Shown piece after piece: positions 1 to 8,177 of a stretch of 33,703 nt of DNA (positions within the stretch are counted from its first letter, which is position 1; each line of letters opens with the position of its first letter). The notes under the pieces were generated by a model. The model saw only the letters and a list, made by a program, of their open reading frames with translations, did no database searches and had not been told where the DNA came from. The position numbers and the translations under genes are program-made. This DNA comes from JAGOUN01 sp040389005 (GTDB lineage Bacteria > Pseudomonadota > Gammaproteobacteria > JAGOUN01), in NCBI GenBank assembly GCA_040389005.1, contig JAZKAS010000029.1, positions 1 to 33,703 on the forward strand, read 5' to 3'.

Positions 1-2
1 GT

Positions 3-176
3 CAGTATCATTTGAATCGAAATGGTTCATTATTAATAAAAGTCTTTCAAGGTGAAGGCTTTGACCCTTATTTATTAGCGCTTAGGCAATTATTCAGTAA
101 AGTTTCTATACACAAACCCGATGCTTCGCGTGATCGATCAAGAGAAGTATATATACTCGGGTCCCATAAATGTTGA
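3..176 (+). CDS. rlmE: 23S rRNA 2'-O-methyltransferase RlmE, C-terminal end only
   Basis: Only the last 57 codons are inside the window; the gene begins upstream. The visible frame carries the typical RlmE/FtsJ ending: a KVFQGEGFD stretch (the strand with the catalytic-region lysine) followed by KPDASRDRSREVYIL and a stop at 174-176. RlmE methylates U2552 of 23S rRNA late in 50S assembly. It sits 55 bp upstream of ftsH, the same rlmE-ftsH order as in Escherichia coli, which supports the assignment. The frame was read by hand from the raw sequence because the fragment has no start codon here. Confidence 0.88.
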   Translation, partial: QYHLNRNGSLLIKVFQGEGFDPYLLALRQLFSKVSIHKPDASRDRSREVYILGSHKC

Positions 177-231
177 TAGCGGCTGGGTTACACGTTATCA
201 TTCCAAGATACAGCAGGATAGGTAAAATAAA

Positions 232-2055
232 TTGAATAATACGGTTAAGAATTTGTTTCTGTGGTTAGTTATCGCCATCATTCTTGTCTCAGTGTTTAAT
301 AGCTTTGGGCCAAAGCAATCGTCTGATCGACAAGTCAGTTATTCAAAATTTTTGAGTGAAGTGACTAGCGGAAATGTGAGCTCGGTCGCGATTGAAAGCA
401 ACAATATTACCGGTGAAATGAAAGGGAACGATAAGTTTTCAACGTATATTCCGGCCAGCAATCCTTATTTACTTGAGCAACTCGTCAAAAATAATGTTGA
501 AGTGATTGGTAAACCGCCTGAGCAACGTGGGTTTTTCGCTGAATTATTTGTTTCTTGGTTCCCTATGTTTTTGTTTCTTGTCATTTGGATCTTTATTTTA
601 AGACAACAAATGGGGGGTAAAGGCGGTGCGATGGGTTTTGGCCGCAGTCGTGCACGTTTACAAGGTGAAAATCAAGTTAAAATAACCTTCAAAGATGTTG
701 CGGGTGTTGAAGAAGCTAAAGAAGAAGTTCAAGAGCTCGTTGAATACCTACGTGAACCGCAAAAATTTCAAAAATTGGGCGGAAAAATTCCGCGGGGTGT
801 TTTATTAGTCGGTCCTCCGGGTACTGGCAAAACGTTACTCGCGAAAGCAGTTGCCGGTGAAGCGAAAGTACCTTTTTATACGATTTCAGGTTCTGATTTT
901 GTTGAAATGTTTGTCGGTGTCGGCGCTTCGCGTGTTCGAGATATGTTTGAGCAAGCTAAAAAACACGCTCCTTGTATTATTTTCATCGATGAAATCGATG
1001 CGGTGGGTCGCCATCGCGGCGCAGGTTTAGGCGGTGGCCACGATGAGCGTGAGCAAACATTAAATCAGTTATTAGTCGAAATGGACGGCTTTTCCGGCAA
1101 TGAAGGGATTATTATCATTGCGGCAACAAATCGCCCTGATGTTTTAGATCCAGCATTGTTACGTCCTGGTCGATTTGATCGACAAGTTATGGTGTCTTTA
1201 CCGGATATTAATGGTCGAACTCAAATTCTAAAAGTGCACATGACTAATGTGCCCACAGCAAATGACGTCGATGCAGAAGTCATTGCGCGCGGAACCCCTG
1301 GTTTTTCGGGTGCGGATTTAGCTAACTTAGTCAATGAAGCAGCTTTAATTGCAGCGAAACAAAATCGCCATGTGGTTTCTATGGAGCACTTTGAAAAAGC
1401 TAAAGATAAAATCTTGATGGGTGCTGAAAGGCATTCAATGGTGATGAACGAAGCTGAAAAACGTTTAACCGCCTATCATGAAGCAGGGCACGCGATTGTC
1501 GGCTTAACCGTTCCTGATCATGATCCCGTGCATAAAGTGACGATTATTCCTCGTGGACGTGCTTTGGGCGTGACAATGTTTCTGCCGACAGAAGATCGTT
1601 ACAGTTATAGCAAGCAACGTTTAGAAAGTCAGTTATCGAGTTTGTTTGGTGGTCGCATTGCAGAAATTCTTATTTTTGGCGAAGAAAGCGTTACAACCGG
1701 CGCTTCTAACGATATCAAACGCGCGACAGAGATTGCGCGAGGTATGGTGACAAAGTGGGGTTTATCGAGCCTTGGGCCAATTGCCTTTACCGATGATGGC
1801 GGTGAAGTCTTTTTAGGCAATAGCATGGCGAAACAGGCAAAAGAAATATCGGATTACACGGCTGAATGCATTGATAAAGAAGTGCGTTTAATTCTTGATC
1901 GTAATTATCAGCGAGCAAAAATGATTTTAGAAACTAAAATAGATAAGCTGCATGAAATGGCCGCTGAATTAATTAAAGTTGAAACCATTGATATGGCGCA
2001 GATTGCGAAAATTATGGGCAATAAGCAGATTCCTGAAGCTCCTCCTGCGCAATAG
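232..2055 (+). CDS. ftsH: ATP-dependent zinc metalloprotease FtsH
   Basis: Membrane-anchored AAA+ protease that degrades membrane proteins and regulators such as LpxC and RpoH in relatives. The 607 residues show a first membrane helix (about 7-25), a small periplasmic domain, a second membrane helix (about 104-124), Walker A GPPGTGKT at 194-201, Walker B ending FIDEID near 248-256, the second region of homology around ATNRPDVLDPALLRPGRFD, and the zinc motif HEAGH at 416-420. The start is TTG at 232: the protein then begins like E. coli FtsH (KNLFLWLVIAI), and an AGGATAGG ribosome site lies just upstream. The C-terminus is somewhat shorter than in E. coli (about 644 residues). It forms a tight unit with glmM; folP, usually found between them, is absent. 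Confidence 0.97.
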   Translation: MNNTVKNLFLWLVIAIILVSVFNSFGPKQSSDRQVSYSKFLSEVTSGNVSSVAIESNNITGEMKGNDKFSTYIPASNPYLLEQLVKNNVEVIGKPPEQRGFFAELFVSWFPMFLFLVIWIFILRQQMGGKGGAMGFGRSRARLQGENQVKITFKDVAGVEEAKEEVQELVEYLREPQKFQKLGGKIPRGVLLVGPPGTGKTLLAKAVAGEAKVPFYTISGSDFVEMFVGVGASRVRDMFEQAKKHAPCIIFIDEIDAVGRHRGAGLGGGHDEREQTLNQLLVEMDGFSGNEGIIIIAATNRPDVLDPALLRPGRFDRQVMVSLPDINGRTQILKVHMTNVPTANDVDAEVIARGTPGFSGADLANLVNEAALIAAKQNRHVVSMEHFEKAKDKILMGAERHSMVMNEAEKRLTAYHEAGHAIVGLTVPDHDPVHKVTIIPRGRALGVTMFLPTEDRYSYSKQRLESQLSSLFGGRIAEILIFGEESVTTGASNDIKRATEIARGMVTKWGLSSLGPIAFTDDGGEVFLGNSMAKQAKEISDYTAECIDKEVRLILDRNYQRAKMILETKIDKLHEMAAELIKVETIDMAQIAKIMGNKQIPEAPPAQ

Positions 2056-2064
2056 GGAATGCAA

Positions 2065-3408
2065 GTGTCAAATAAAAGAAGATATTTTGGAACCGATGGT
2101 ATTCGTGGCGAAGTGGGCCAATATCCTATTACGCCTGAATTTGTGCTGAAACTTGGCTGGGCAATAGGTAAAGTTTTATCACATGGCGAACGCGGTAAAG
2201 TATTGATTGGCAAAGATACTCGAATCTCTGGGTATATGTTTGAATCTGCGTTAGAAGCAGGTTTAGCGGCTGCGGGTGTCGATATCAATCTATTAGGCCC
2301 TATGCCAACACCTGCTATCGCTTATCTCACCAAAACGCAACGTGCTTCAGCAGGCATTGTGATTAGTGCCTCGCATAATTTATATCAAGATAATGGCATT
2401 AAAATTTTTTCAGGCAAAGGCTATAAGCTTGATGATGATATCGAGCGACAAATCGAAGAGTTGCTCGATCAACCAATGGTCACAGTTAAATCAGAAGCGT
2501 TAGGTCGTGCCGTGCGCATTGATGATGCACCTGGGCGTTATATCGAATATTGTAAAAGCACAGTGCCGTCTAATATCAGTTTCGAAAATATGAAAATTGT
2601 GGTTGATTCTGCCAATGGTGCGACGTACCACATCGCGACAAATGTTTTTAAAGAACTAGGTGCAAAAGTCATTTCGATGGGATGTGAGCCTAATGGTTAT
2701 AATATCAATTTAAATTGTGGCTCAACCAAACCAGAATTATTACAGAAAAAAGTCATCGAAGAAAAAGCCGATTTAGGCATTGCATTGGATGGTGACGGTG
2801 ATCGTTTGCTCATGGTCGATCATAACGGTGAAATCCTCGATGGCGATGAATTGCTGTATATGATTGTGAAATTTCGTCAAGAAACACAAAATTTTAAAGG
2901 TGGCGTTGTTGGCACACTAATGACAAATCTTGGCTTAGAAAAAGCATTTGAGCAAGATAATATACCCTTTGAGCGCGCGCAAGTGGGGGATCGTTATGTC
3001 TTAGAAATTTTACTCAAAAATAATTGGACGTTAGGCGGCGAACAATCTGGGCATATTATTTGCTTAGATCATGCGACCACCGGGGATGGTATTATTTCTG
3101 CGTTACAAATTTTGTCGGCCATTAAATATCATCAAAAACCTCTAGCAGAACTTAAAACAGGCTTTTCTAAGTTCCCACAAAAATTAGTCAATATACGTTT
3201 TGAAAAAGAAAATGATCCGCTACAACATGCGCATGTACAAAAGCATATAGAAGATGCTAAAAAATCTTTAGGAAATCGAGGGCGAATTTTAGTTCGAAAA
3301 TCAGGTACAGAGCCTTTGATTAGAATTATGGTTGAGGCGGATGATGAAGCGATAATGCATCAATTGACGGATAAATTGTTTTCAGTTATTTCAGAGTTTT
3401 CTGCGTAA
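2065..3408 (+). CDS. glmM: Phosphoglucosamine mutase GlmM
   Basis: Converts glucosamine-6-phosphate to glucosamine-1-phosphate on the way to UDP-GlcNAc for peptidoglycan and LPS. Visible are the FGTDGIRG N-terminus, the phosphoserine loop SASHN with the catalytic serine at residue 103 (E. coli Ser102), the metal-binding loop DGDGDR, the sugar-binding GGEQSGH and the phosphate-binding RKSGTEPLIR near the end. An ATG at 2059 is in frame but directly abuts the Shine-Dalgarno AGGGA (2054-2058). The GTG at 2065 has a 6-nt spacer and gives MSNKRRYFGTDGIRG, matching E. coli (MSNRKYFGTDGIRG), so it is preferred; the product is 447 residues. The gene begins 9 bp after the ftsH stop and is probably cotranscribed with it. 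Confidence 0.96.
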   Translation: MSNKRRYFGTDGIRGEVGQYPITPEFVLKLGWAIGKVLSHGERGKVLIGKDTRISGYMFESALEAGLAAAGVDINLLGPMPTPAIAYLTKTQRASAGIVISASHNLYQDNGIKIFSGKGYKLDDDIERQIEELLDQPMVTVKSEALGRAVRIDDAPGRYIEYCKSTVPSNISFENMKIVVDSANGATYHIATNVFKELGAKVISMGCEPNGYNINLNCGSTKPELLQKKVIEEKADLGIALDGDGDRLLMVDHNGEILDGDELLYMIVKFRQETQNFKGGVVGTLMTNLGLEKAFEQDNIPFERAQVGDRYVLEILLKNNWTLGGEQSGHIICLDHATTGDGIISALQILSAIKYHQKPLAELKTGFSKFPQKLVNIRFEKENDPLQHAHVQKHIEDAKKSLGNRGRILVRKSGTEPLIRIMVEADDEAIMHQLTDKLFSVISEFSA

Positions 3409-3426
3409 CAACTGAATTCAGATAAG

Positions 3427-3618
3427 CGATAACAATAACGACTGAAATCGCCCCCTTTGTAAAAGGGGGCAGCTCGCTTGCGAGCGGGGGATTTTGTATC
3501 GTATGAATATCGTTGGCCAAAACAATTTCAAGTCACAAAATCCCCCCGCCGAACNNNNNNNNNNTTGTTCGTCGGCCCCCTTTTGAAAAGGGGGCTTTCA
3601 GTCGCGATTGTCATAACG
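3427..3618. repeat. Palindromic MITE-like repeat between glmM and rne
   Basis: The two ends are imperfect inverted copies: CAATAACGACTGAAA on the left (3434-3447 region) matches the reverse complement of TTTCAGTCGCGATTG on the right (about 3597-3611) at 13 of 15 positions, and the similarity extends a few bases outward. Just inside each end is a hairpin of the form GCCCCCTTT...AAAGGGGGC (3450-3470 and 3575-3595). Further inside, GGGGGATTTTGT (3486-3497) pairs with ACAAAATCCCCC (3535-3546). The centre includes a 10-N gap, so the full length is uncertain. No protein is encoded. It separates the converging 3' ends of glmM and rne and could act as a two-way terminator. A dispersed non-autonomous element is the best guess. 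Confidence 0.7.
3555..3564. other. Assembly gap (10 N)
   Basis: A run of exactly 10 N inside the palindromic repeat. All three gaps in the window have the same length, so this is a fixed placeholder and the true missing length is unknown. Strong hairpins on both sides explain why assembly failed here. Confidence 0.98.
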
Positions 3619-3658
3619 ATGCTTCGTGTCAGCAATCAAATAGATGCGATTTTAATTC

Positions 3659-5644
3659 CTACACTGAATCCGCATCCGATCTTGGTGCACGATTTCCCGC
3701 ATTGTTATTATTGTACGATCTTCTTTGACCACCCGCCGAACCACCGCGGTTATTGTTGTAAGAACGTCTGCCGTTGTTTGCCGCTGCATTACCCGTGCTG
3801 CCACCTGAGCGACGATTGTTATTATTGTTATAACGGCGATTATTTTGACCACCATTACGATTATTATGATAACTTCTACGTCCATCTTGAGCATTATTTT
3901 GTGTTGATGCGCGAGATTCTTTTTTCTCACCAAAGATTTTAGAGAGAATTGTTGCAATTAAGCCTTTCTTTTTTAAAGATGGTGATTGGTTTTGAGATAC
4001 CGCTGAAACAGCAGCTGTTTCACGTGGTTTCTCAGGCAATGCCATGTGCTTAATGGCTGGCGCATGTTCTGCTGTGGGTGCGTTATCTTCAATTTCATGC
4101 TGTCCAGTTTTAACGGTGCTCTTGAATTCTAAAGCAAGTCGATAGCTAGGTTTGCTTAAACGTCCGCTTTGCGCTTGCAAACATTCAATTTCAAAATTGG
4201 GCGCATCTAAATGAACATGAGGAATAACAACCACTTGTGTTTTTTGTCTATGTTCAATGGCCTGAATTGCATTGCGTTGCTCATTTAATAAATAAGCGGC
4301 AACTTCAATAGGTACATGTACACGCACTTGTGACACGCCTTCTTTGCCAACACGCTCTTCAATGGCACGTAAAATTGTTAATGCAAGTGATGGAATGCTA
4401 CGTTCAATGCCTTGTCCTTGGCAATGCGGGCAAACAATTTTACTTGTTTCAGAAAAAGCAGAACGTAAACGTTGTCGCGACATTTCCAATAATCCAAAGC
4501 GAGAAATTTTACCGGTTTGAATTTTAGCTCGATCATTATTAACGGCATCACGTAATCGATCTTCTACCGCTCGTTGATGTTGGCTTTGCATCATATCGAT
4601 GAAGTCAATCACAATAAGTCCGCCGATATCACGTAGACGTAATTGTTTTGCAATTTCATCCGCTGCTTCAAGGTTGGTTTGTAATGCGGTTTCTTCAATA
4701 TCGCCGCCTTTAGTTGCTTTGGAAGAGTTGATGTCTATCGATACCAATGCTTCAGTTTGATCAATTGCAAGAGAGCCGCCAGAAGGTAGGCGAATTTGTC
4801 GTTGATAAATGCCGGAAACTTGTTCTTCAATTTTATAGCGAGAGAGCAATGGTTCGGCTTCTTCATAAAACTTGATCTTTTCTACGAAATCAGGGCGAAT
4901 GAGTTCAATATATTTTCTAGCTTCTGTATAGGCTTCAAGTTCATTGACAATAATTTCATCGATATCTTGACGTAAGTAATCTCGAAGCGCGCGAATCATC
5001 GCATTGCTTTCTTGATGAATTAAAATAGGTGCTGAATGTGTTGCAGCAATCTGTTTGATAGAGCCCCAAAGATGAACAAGAATATCTAAGTCCCATTGTA
5101 ATTCGGCTAATGACCGGCCAACGCTTGCTGTACGAATGATAATACCCATTTCTTCAGGGGTGGTTAACTGTCGAAGAATATCGAGTAAGTCGCTTCTTTC
5201 GCTACCATCAATCCGTCTTGAAACCCCACCTGCTTTTGGCGTGTTAGGCATTAAAACTAGGAAAGACCCCGCGAGCGTGATGTAAGTAGTCAGTGCGGCG
5301 CCTTTTTTGCCACGTTCAATTTTTTCAACTTGTACAATCAGTTCTTGGCCTTCTTGCAATAAATCACGAATAGAAGGGCGTTCATCTTCGGCCACAGGGC
5401 GTGAAAAATATTCAGGAGATATATCTTTTAGAGGCAAGAAACCATGTCGCTCAGCGCCATAATCGACGAAACAGGCTTCAAGGCTTGGTTCTATGCGTGT
5501 GATTTTGCCTTTGTAGATATACGCTTTCGTTTGTTGTTTGGAAACGGCTTCGACGTCAAGATGTTCAACAATACCATTAACAGCGACAACAACGCGTAAC
5601 TCTTGTTGGAGATAGGTTGCATCGACTAAAATTTGATTTGCCAT
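3659..5644 (-). CDS. rne: Ribonuclease E with short Arg/Asn-rich tail
   Basis: Endoribonuclease for mRNA turnover and rRNA/tRNA processing. The N-terminal catalytic half is clearly RNase E: an S1 domain with IYKGKITRIEPSLEACFVDYG, the DNase I-like region with SIDINSS and VIDFIDM, and the zinc link CPHCQGQG with cysteines at 405 and 408 (E. coli 404/407). Around 561-573 an amphipathic stretch, GLIATILSKIF, resembles the membrane-targeting helix. The remaining tail is low complexity, rich in R, N and G, with three RRSY(N/H)NN units. At 661 residues it is much shorter than E. coli RNase E (1061) but longer than RNase G (489). It is divergent from rluC, as in E. coli. The ATG at 5644 follows AAGGTAAATT. 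Confidence 0.93.
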   Translation of the reverse strand: MANQILVDATYLQQELRVVVAVNGIVEHLDVEAVSKQQTKAYIYKGKITRIEPSLEACFVDYGAERHGFLPLKDISPEYFSRPVAEDERPSIRDLLQEGQELIVQVEKIERGKKGAALTTYITLAGSFLVLMPNTPKAGGVSRRIDGSERSDLLDILRQLTTPEEMGIIIRTASVGRSLAELQWDLDILVHLWGSIKQIAATHSAPILIHQESNAMIRALRDYLRQDIDEIIVNELEAYTEARKYIELIRPDFVEKIKFYEEAEPLLSRYKIEEQVSGIYQRQIRLPSGGSLAIDQTEALVSIDINSSKATKGGDIEETALQTNLEAADEIAKQLRLRDIGGLIVIDFIDMMQSQHQRAVEDRLRDAVNNDRAKIQTGKISRFGLLEMSRQRLRSAFSETSKIVCPHCQGQGIERSIPSLALTILRAIEERVGKEGVSQVRVHVPIEVAAYLLNEQRNAIQAIEHRQKTQVVVIPHVHLDAPNFEIECLQAQSGRLSKPSYRLALEFKSTVKTGQHEIEDNAPTAEHAPAIKHMALPEKPRETAAVSAVSQNQSPSLKKKGLIATILSKIFGEKKESRASTQNNAQDGRRSYHNNRNGGQNNRRYNNNNNRRSGGSTGNAAANNGRRSYNNNRGGSAGGQRRSYNNNNAGNRAPRSDADSV

Positions 5645-5942
5645 AATTTACCTTAATAATGAGGTAGTTATGCGGCAAAACAGGCTTCGCAGCTAAATAA
5701 TTCGCTAATAAAAGCGATACTAAAATTGAAAAATCGTGTCTTTAATCTAAAATTCTCAGAACCCGGTGCTGCCTGCTATGTTTGTGCGACAATAACTACT
5801 GGTTTTTATATAATGACCCCTCAGGGTCTCGTTTATTCGGCGCTTCTGCGCTCGTGTGTCAATATAGCAACATCTTGTGATAAGATCAACGAACTATTTT
5901 GATCTTGATCATTAAATTTTATTCACTTTTCAATAGGTTATT
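5645..5942. promoter_or_regulatory. Divergent rne/rluC intergenic region
   Basis: 298 bp without a convincing ORF. It must hold the promoters of both rne (leftward) and rluC (rightward) and probably the rne 5' leader, which in E. coli is long, structured and mediates RNase E autoregulation. Visible structure: a perfect inverted repeat GACCC-CTCA-GGGTC at 5815-5828 and an AT-rich TATATAA just left of it that could serve as a leftward -10. I could not place a -35 with confidence. No terminator-like T-run accompanies the hairpin. Confidence 0.4.
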
Positions 5943-6884
5943 ATGGAAAGCAAAGTCAGCTTCGTCACCGTTCCCGAAGATTATACCGATCAACGCATTG
6001 ATAATTTTTTATTCGCTAGGTTTAGAAAAGTGCCAAAAAGTCACATCTATCGCGTGATTCGCAAGGGCGAGGTGCGGGTTAATAAAAAACGTGTGAAAGC
6101 TGAGTCGCGCATTCAACCAGGTGATGTGGTGCGGATTCCTCCTTTGCAGGTTGAAGAGCAAAAACAAGTTGATTTAAAACCCAGTCAAACTTGGCAGAAG
6201 GTCCTAGCCAGTGCGGTGATTTATGAAGATGCTGATATTCTGGCGATCAACAAACCGTCTGGTTTGCCCGTACATGGCGATAATGGCAGTTATGGCGTGA
6301 TCGAAGTGCTGAAAATGCTCTATCCACAATATCCTCATTTGGAGTTAGCGCATCGTTTGGATAAAGAAACCTCCGGGTGCCTCTTGTTAGCAAAAAAACG
6401 CGGCATGCTGAAACGCCTTCATGAAGCTTTTCGCGAAGGGCGGGTACGCAAAACCTATTATGCTTTAACGTTAGGGCAATGGAAAAAATCTGATTTGCAC
6501 GTTGATCTTCCGTTAACGCGACGCGAAAAAGCCACTCCCGAGTGTTGTGTCGTGGTCGATAAATTTCATGGTAAACCGTCTGTGACGCGCTTTGAAGTGG
6601 CAGACCAATTTAAAGGCGCGACGGGGGTATTAGCTTATCCTGAAACGGGCAGAACCCATCAAATTCGCGTACATGCCCAATACAAGGGTCATCCACTAGC
6701 GGGGGATAACCGTTATGGCAACGCTGAATTTAGCGCCCAAATGAAGTTGCTAGGGTTGAATAGGCTGTTTTTGCATGCGCTCAAGCTGAATGTATTGTTG
6801 CCTAACCATCAGCCCATTAAAATCCAAGCGCCAATGCCAGATGAATTGACCAAGATTCTAGAAAACTTGACGCGGATTACCTAA
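5943..6884 (+). CDS. rluC: 23S rRNA pseudouridine synthase RluC
   Basis: Makes pseudouridine at three positions of 23S rRNA (955, 2504 and 2580 in E. coli). The N-terminus is an S4 RNA-binding domain (about 17-75, with the RVNKKRVKAESRIQPGD pattern). The catalytic domain follows, with AINKPSGLPVH, then the signature HRLDKETSG with catalytic Asp140, and GRTHQIRVH further on. The 313-residue length is normal for RluC. It is divergent from rne exactly as in E. coli and precedes rpmF by 48 bp. RluC rather than RluD is favoured by the position next to rne. Confidence 0.94.
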   Translation: MESKVSFVTVPEDYTDQRIDNFLFARFRKVPKSHIYRVIRKGEVRVNKKRVKAESRIQPGDVVRIPPLQVEEQKQVDLKPSQTWQKVLASAVIYEDADILAINKPSGLPVHGDNGSYGVIEVLKMLYPQYPHLELAHRLDKETSGCLLLAKKRGMLKRLHEAFREGRVRKTYYALTLGQWKKSDLHVDLPLTRREKATPECCVVVDKFHGKPSVTRFEVADQFKGATGVLAYPETGRTHQIRVHAQYKGHPLAGDNRYGNAEFSAQMKLLGLNRLFLHALKLNVLLPNHQPIKIQAPMPDELTKILENLTRIT

Positions 6885-6932
6885 ATATATAGAATTCGTC
6901 CCCTTATTTGCATTTGAGCTTAGGAAAGAGAA

Positions 6933-7130
6933 ATGGCTGTTCAACAAAATCGTAAAACACGTTCTAAACGCGGTATGCGCCGATCACATGATTCATTGAC
7001 CAATGCGACGCTTTCTGTCGATCAAACAACAGGTGAAACGCATCGCCGTCATCACGTGACTGCAGATGGTTTTTATCGTGGTCGTCAAGTGATTGAAGTG
7101 AATGCAAACGCTGTCGAGACAGAAGAGTAA
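6933..7130 (+). CDS. rpmF: 50S ribosomal protein L32
   Basis: Small basic protein of 65 residues beginning MAVQQNRKTRSKRGMRRSHD, the standard L32 start, followed by the ETHRRHHVTADGFYRGRQV segment. A strong purine-rich site (AGGAAAGAGAA) precedes the ATG. In most gammaproteobacteria the DUF177 gene yceD lies directly upstream and is cotranscribed; here only a 48-bp spacer separates rpmF from rluC, so yceD and maf are not at this locus. Rather than a cysteine zinc module, this L32 has the cysteine-free form. Confidence 0.97.
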   Translation: MAVQQNRKTRSKRGMRRSHDSLTNATLSVDQTTGETHRRHHVTADGFYRGRQVIEVNANAVETEE

Positions 7131-7134
7131 CGCG

Positions 7135-8175
7135 TTGAGTCGTTTTAAAACCATTGCGATTGACGCAATGGGAGGCGATCATGGTCCGAAAGTAACTCTT
7201 CCGGCCGCAGTTCAGGCTTTACATGAGTTTAATGACTTGCAAATCATACTTGTAGGTCAGCAGGCCGTGCTTGAGCCTTATCTTAAAAAACTTCTTCCAA
7301 AAGGCCATTCGCGTCTAACTATTCGTCATGCTTCTGAAACTGTTGCAATGGACGAGCTTCCTTCTCAAGCCTTGCGGGGCAAGAAAGATTCTTCAATGCG
7401 AGTGGCAATTAATCTCGTCAAATCGAAGGAAGCGGATGCTTGTGTTAGTGCTGGCAATACTGGCGCATTAATGGCCACTGCACGCTTTGTGCTTAAAACA
7501 CTTCCTGGTATTGATAGGCCTGCGATCATGTCCGTGATGCCGCGAATTAATGGCGGCGTAACACGTATGTTAGATTTAGGCGCCAGCATTGATAATACGC
7601 CGGATCATTTAGTGCAATTTGCCATTATGGCATCGGTACTAAGTCAATCTTTAAGTATGATTGATCGCCCAAGAGTTGCTTTGTTAAATGTCGGCACAGA
7701 AGAAATTAAAGGCAATGAATTAATCAAAAAAACTGCTGAATTACTACAGGCGCACCCTGTAATAAATTATGTAGGCTATGCTGAAGGTGGCGATGCTTTA
7801 ATAGGCGATTTTGATGTGGTGGTAACCGATGGCTTTACGGGAAATATTGCGCTTAAAGCGATGGAAGGTTCAGCAAAAACATTTAAACATTTTATGGTGC
7901 AAGGTTTTAAACGCAACCTTCTGACAAAGCTTGCATTTCTGATTATTTATCCTGTTATGAGATCCATCAAAAAAGATGTTGATCCCGATAATTATAATGG
8001 CGCAACGCTGCTTGGATTAAATGGCGTAGTGATTAAAAGCCATGGTGGAGCAAAAGTATTTGGTTTCTATCACGCTATTACTGAAGCTTATTATGAGCTC
8101 GATAAAGACGTGATTAATCTTCTGACGAATGAAATTTCAAAATTATTAATATCACCTACACTTAATGAAGGATGA
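7135..8175 (+). CDS. plsX: Phosphate acyltransferase PlsX
   Basis: Converts acyl-ACP to acyl-phosphate, the donor for PlsY in the first step of phosphatidic acid synthesis, linking the fab genes to phospholipids. The N-terminus IAIDAMGGDHGP and the SAGNTGALMA, DLGAS and VTDGFTGNIALK segments are characteristic. An ATG at 7102 is in frame but would overlap rpmF by 29 bp and has no clear ribosome site. The TTG at 7135 is preceded by AGAAGAG with a 7-nt spacer and leaves six residues before AIDAMGGD, as in homologues, so I prefer it (346 residues). The stop codon overlaps the fabH ribosome-binding region, suggesting coupling. Confidence 0.94.
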   Translation: MSRFKTIAIDAMGGDHGPKVTLPAAVQALHEFNDLQIILVGQQAVLEPYLKKLLPKGHSRLTIRHASETVAMDELPSQALRGKKDSSMRVAINLVKSKEADACVSAGNTGALMATARFVLKTLPGIDRPAIMSVMPRINGGVTRMLDLGASIDNTPDHLVQFAIMASVLSQSLSMIDRPRVALLNVGTEEIKGNELIKKTAELLQAHPVINYVGYAEGGDALIGDFDVVVTDGFTGNIALKAMEGSAKTFKHFMVQGFKRNLLTKLAFLIIYPVMRSIKKDVDPDNYNGATLLGLNGVVIKSHGGAKVFGFYHAITEAYYELDKDVINLLTNEISKLLISPTLNEG

Positions 8176-8177
8176 GT

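Noticed and set aside
3652..3957. Open frames on both strands (3478-3942 plus, 3652-3957 minus) over the end of rne
   Set aside because: They are shadows of the low-complexity Asn/Arg-coding rne tail and of the palindromic repeat; the predicted products are Ile/Val- or Tyr/His-rich nonsense, and one crosses the N gap.
5815..5828. GACCC-CTCA-GGGTC hairpin as a transcription terminator
   Set aside because: No T-run on either side and it lies between divergent genes, where a terminator is not expected; more likely leader structure of rne or chance.
7102..7134. ATG 7102 as plsX start
   Set aside because: It would overlap rpmF by 29 bp without a good ribosome site; TTG 7135 fits spacing and homologue length better. 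The choice is not certain.
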